NCBI GenBank assembly: GCA_002402275.1
Contig: DHFN01000200.1
Span: forward strand, 1,273 to 8,184
Direction of reading: 5' to 3'
Length of the DNA stretch: 6,912 nucleotides
DNA from: Anaerolineales bacterium UBA4823
GTDB taxonomy: Bacteria > Chloroflexota > Anaerolineae > Anaerolineales > UBA4823
A program made the translations under genes and the position numbers. Numbering within the stretch: position 1 is the first letter of the stretch; each line of letters starts with the position of its first letter. The notes under the pieces are model-generated. The model was not told the origin of the DNA, ran no database searches, and saw nothing but the letters and a program-made list of their open reading frames with translations. This document shows positions 5,396-6,912 of this stretch, piece after piece.

Positions 5396-6160
5396 GTGCA
5401 GAAGAGAAATGGATTATTTTGGATTGGAAACAGTCTGATTATTATTTTTGTTGGTTTCCTCGTTTGGACATTTATTCCAAGCCCTGATTCTGTTTACCAA
5501 TTTAATTTCCGTTGGGATGAATTATTAAAATCACAGGATAGCATTCTTCTTGAAAACCAATCTTCTCTTAGCAGAGAAAAAACTCTCATTCCGGAAAATT
5601 ACGCCCCAACTATTGCCTTACCTCAATCCCTTGAATTAACTATTCCAAGACAAATTTGGCTGGGTGAGCGAAGTCAAATCCAGATGCTAATTGGATTAGA
5701 TCAGTCCCTGATTTCAAAGAGCATAAATATGGAGATGGATAGTGCCCAAAAGTTAAATGATAATGTGCCGAGAGTATTGATCATCGCTAACTTAGATATA
5801 AACAACCTGAATGTTAACCCTGCCACAGAATTGCAGCAGGTTTTCCGGATTGACAATTCTCTAAACTACCACTGGGATATTTCACCAAGAGAGACTGGTG
5901 AGTATGATGGTTTATTATGGATAGAAGGGTACCTTCTCGATAATCAAAACAATAAGAGGAGCCATTTCATTTTGAATGCTCACCCCTTTACCATACGTGT
6001 CAAGAATCTATTTGGTTTAAGTATTCAAAATGCGCGTTGGTTAAGTGGAGTAGGATTGTTTGTGATTTGTATCTTTGGGTTGGAAAACTGGGTAACTCGC
6101 AGAATCAGAGCGGGTAAAAATCCAATAAATTTTCAAGAGGATGAGGAGAATATATGTTAG
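5396..6160 (+). CDS. Two-helix membrane protein of unknown function
   Basis: A protein of 254 residues from GTG 5396, or 261 from TTG 5375, that I do not recognise. Numbered from the longer start, it has K10-R11, a helix at about 14-34, a large presumed extracytoplasmic region at 35-220, a second helix near 222-240 and a cytoplasmic tail TRRIRAGK. The outer part looks beta-rich. Its second half has an alternating strand pattern around HWDISPRETGEYDGLLWIEGY (167-186) and then ends in a strand leading to the membrane, which resembles an immunoglobulin-like sandwich. A signal- or scaffold-type envelope role is possible but unproven. GTG 5396 is preferred because it sits six bases after TATAAT, and no good ribosome binding site serves 5375 or 5378. 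Its last 7 bp overlap the next hydrolase gene, so the two are probably co-translated. Confidence 0.7.
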   Translation: MQKRNGLFWIGNSLIIIFVGFLVWTFIPSPDSVYQFNFRWDELLKSQDSILLENQSSLSREKTLIPENYAPTIALPQSLELTIPRQIWLGERSQIQMLIGLDQSLISKSINMEMDSAQKLNDNVPRVLIIANLDINNLNVNPATELQQVFRIDNSLNYHWDISPRETGEYDGLLWIEGYLLDNQNNKRSHFILNAHPFTIRVKNLFGLSIQNARWLSGVGLFVICIFGLENWVTRRIRAGKNPINFQEDEENIC

Positions 6161-6783
6161 AAATTATTCCTTTTGTACTTGGAATGGTGCAAACGAACAC
6201 CTATCTATTAGCAGACGATGCGAATAAGGAGGCAATTGTTATCGATCCGGCTGACGATGGCGCAGCAATAGTTAAAACCGCTTTAGAGCGTCAATGGAAA
6301 ATTCAGGCGATTTGGATCACTCATGCCCATTTTGATCATATTGGTGGAGTAGCAACCTTGATTAAAGCGCTTGAGTATTCTATACCAATTGGTTTACATC
6401 CGGACGATATACCCTTATGGAAAATGCAGGGTGGGGCAGGGCTATTTGGATTAGAGTTAGAAATCGGTTTGGAACCAGATTTACTTTTTTATTCTAGACA
6501 GGTATTGAAATTGGGGAATAACTTTATTGAAGTTCGTCATACTCCGGGACATACCCCTGGACATGTCGTTTTTTATAACTCGCAAGAAGGGGTTTGCTTT
6601 TGTGGTGATGTCATTTTTCAGGGAAGCATCGGAAGGACAGATCTCCTAGGGGGAGATCACCAACAACTGCTTAGCAGTATCCAAGAGAATATTATGACAC
6701 TACCGGATTCAACCCGCCTGTTACCCGGACATGGACCTGAAACAACTGTACTCAGAGAAAGAGCGGAAAATCTATTTTTATAA
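6154..6783 (+). CDS. Glyoxalase-II-type metallo-beta-lactamase-fold hydrolase (YcbL-like)
   Basis: A 209-residue cytosolic hydrolase with the full two-metal site of the glyoxalase II/YcbL group. THAHFDH gives H57, H59, D61 and H62; H133 or H137 lies in TPGHTPGH, D152 in FCGDVIF and H193 in PGHGPET. The N terminus GMVQTNTYLL and IVIDPADD (28-35) are standard for the family. It lacks the roughly 40-50-residue C-terminal substrate domain of true glyoxalase II, so the thioester substrate, S-lactoylglutathione or another, is uncertain. A bacterium of this type may use a different thiol. The ATG is set by GAGGAG at 6143-6148, five bases upstream, inside the preceding gene. The start overlaps that gene by 7 bp. 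It is unrelated in subclass to the UPF0173 hydrolase at 2738. Confidence 0.9.
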   Translation: MLEIIPFVLGMVQTNTYLLADDANKEAIVIDPADDGAAIVKTALERQWKIQAIWITHAHFDHIGGVATLIKALEYSIPIGLHPDDIPLWKMQGGAGLFGLELEIGLEPDLLFYSRQVLKLGNNFIEVRHTPGHTPGHVVFYNSQEGVCFCGDVIFQGSIGRTDLLGGDHQQLLSSIQENIMTLPDSTRLLPGHGPETTVLRERAENLFL

Positions 6784-6797
6784 AGAGGATCCTAATA

Positions 6798-6828
6798 CCC
6801 AATTATAATTCTCATTATGGGAATTTTT
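6798..6828 (+). terminator. Possible rho-independent terminator after the YcbL-like gene
   Basis: CCCA (6798-6801) pairs with TGGG (6818-6821) and TAAT (6806-6809) with ATTA (6814-6817), leaving a TCTC loop and a four-base bulge. The stem is followed by AATTTTT to 6828. It is placed 14 bp after the stop codon at the end of the two-gene unit. The stem is AT-rich and bulged, so it may be weak. It also contains a TATAAT that I do not read as a promoter. Confidence 0.35.
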
Positions 6829-6865
6829 AATACAGGGAATACTAGAGACTGTCCTAAAAGAAGGT

Positions 6866-6896
6866 TGTCACCCCGAGCGAAGCGAGGGGTCTTTTC
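6866..6896. repeat. Dispersed palindromic repeat with CCCCGAGCGAAGCGAGGGG core
   Basis: ACCCC (6870-6874) pairs with GGGGT (6886-6890) around the 11-base loop GAGCGAAGCGA. The element opens with TGTC and is followed by CTTTTC. Elements with a GAGCGAAGCGA centre and variable complementary flanks are, from general knowledge, scattered through intergenic regions of Chloroflexota and some other bacteria. AAAAG at 6856-6860 could extend the pairing with CTTTT at 6891-6895. The unit may continue past the window edge. It could fold in RNA and help terminate or stabilise the upstream transcript. Confidence 0.65.
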
Positions 6897-6912
6897 CTTA
6901 TCACCAAGATGT

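Noticed and set aside
2738..6783. Two metallo-beta-lactamase-fold genes as a duplicated pair or a shared system
   Set aside because: They belong to different subclasses (UPF0173 and glyoxalase-II-type), with different motif surroundings and separate promoters, and lie about 2.7 kb apart.
6817..6912. Open frame from ATG 6817 to the window edge, eight bases after a TATAAT
   Set aside because: It runs through the dispersed palindromic repeat, has no ribosome binding site, and its TATAAT lies in the hairpin of a likely terminator. It encodes a basic, Arg-rich peptide typical of non-coding readout.

Overview
This 6.9 kb window looks like ordinary chromosome from a mesophilic bacterium with moderate to low GC (roughly 43% by eye). 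The best guess is an Anaerolineae-type Chloroflexota. The supporting signs are a secreted LysM protein with a PTPTP linker and an SdrD/Cna-B-like domain, the mix of stand-alone housekeeping-like enzymes, and the dispersed palindrome with core CCCCGAGCGAAGCGAGGGG at the right edge. This assignment is inference from gene style, not from a marker gene.

Layout. Bases 1-93 are a short leader with a TATAAT box and an 8-bp palindrome. A 12-helix MFS transporter (94-1272, +) follows, then a membrane-anchored LysM/SdrD-B-like surface protein (1299-2087, +), which seems to be read from its own extended -10 as a leaderless mRNA. A FlK-type hotdog thioesterase (2101-2499, -) converges on it. From a shared divergent intergenic region a UPF0173 metallo-beta-lactamase-fold hydrolase (2738-3421, +) is read the other way. 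Next comes a small cytosolic sulfite-oxidase-fold molybdopterin oxidoreductase (3466-4104, +), which converges on a minus-strand pair: a GlsB/YeaQ-type small membrane protein (5050-5301, -) followed 7 bp later by an RlmI-like SAM methyltransferase (4131-5042, -). Diverging from that pair is a two-helix membrane protein of unknown function (about 5396-6160, +). It overlaps by 7 bp a glyoxalase-II-type metallo-beta-lactamase hydrolase (6154-6783, +). The last 130 bp hold a possible terminator and a dispersed palindromic repeat.

How the genes relate. I see no single pathway. The only firm co-transcription units are glsB-like plus methyltransferase, and the unknown membrane protein plus the second hydrolase. 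The remaining genes look like single-gene units, and most have an exact TATAAT box just upstream. The three longer + strand boxes share the core GTTATAATT. I found no CRISPR array, toxin-antitoxin pair, phage gene, transposase, tRNA or rRNA, and no convincing new multi-gene system. The most useful leads are the probable leaderless starts, the possible one-base shift at the transporter start, the unknown two-helix protein coupled to a hydrolase, and the FlK-like thioesterase whose catalytic residues are kept but whose lid differs.
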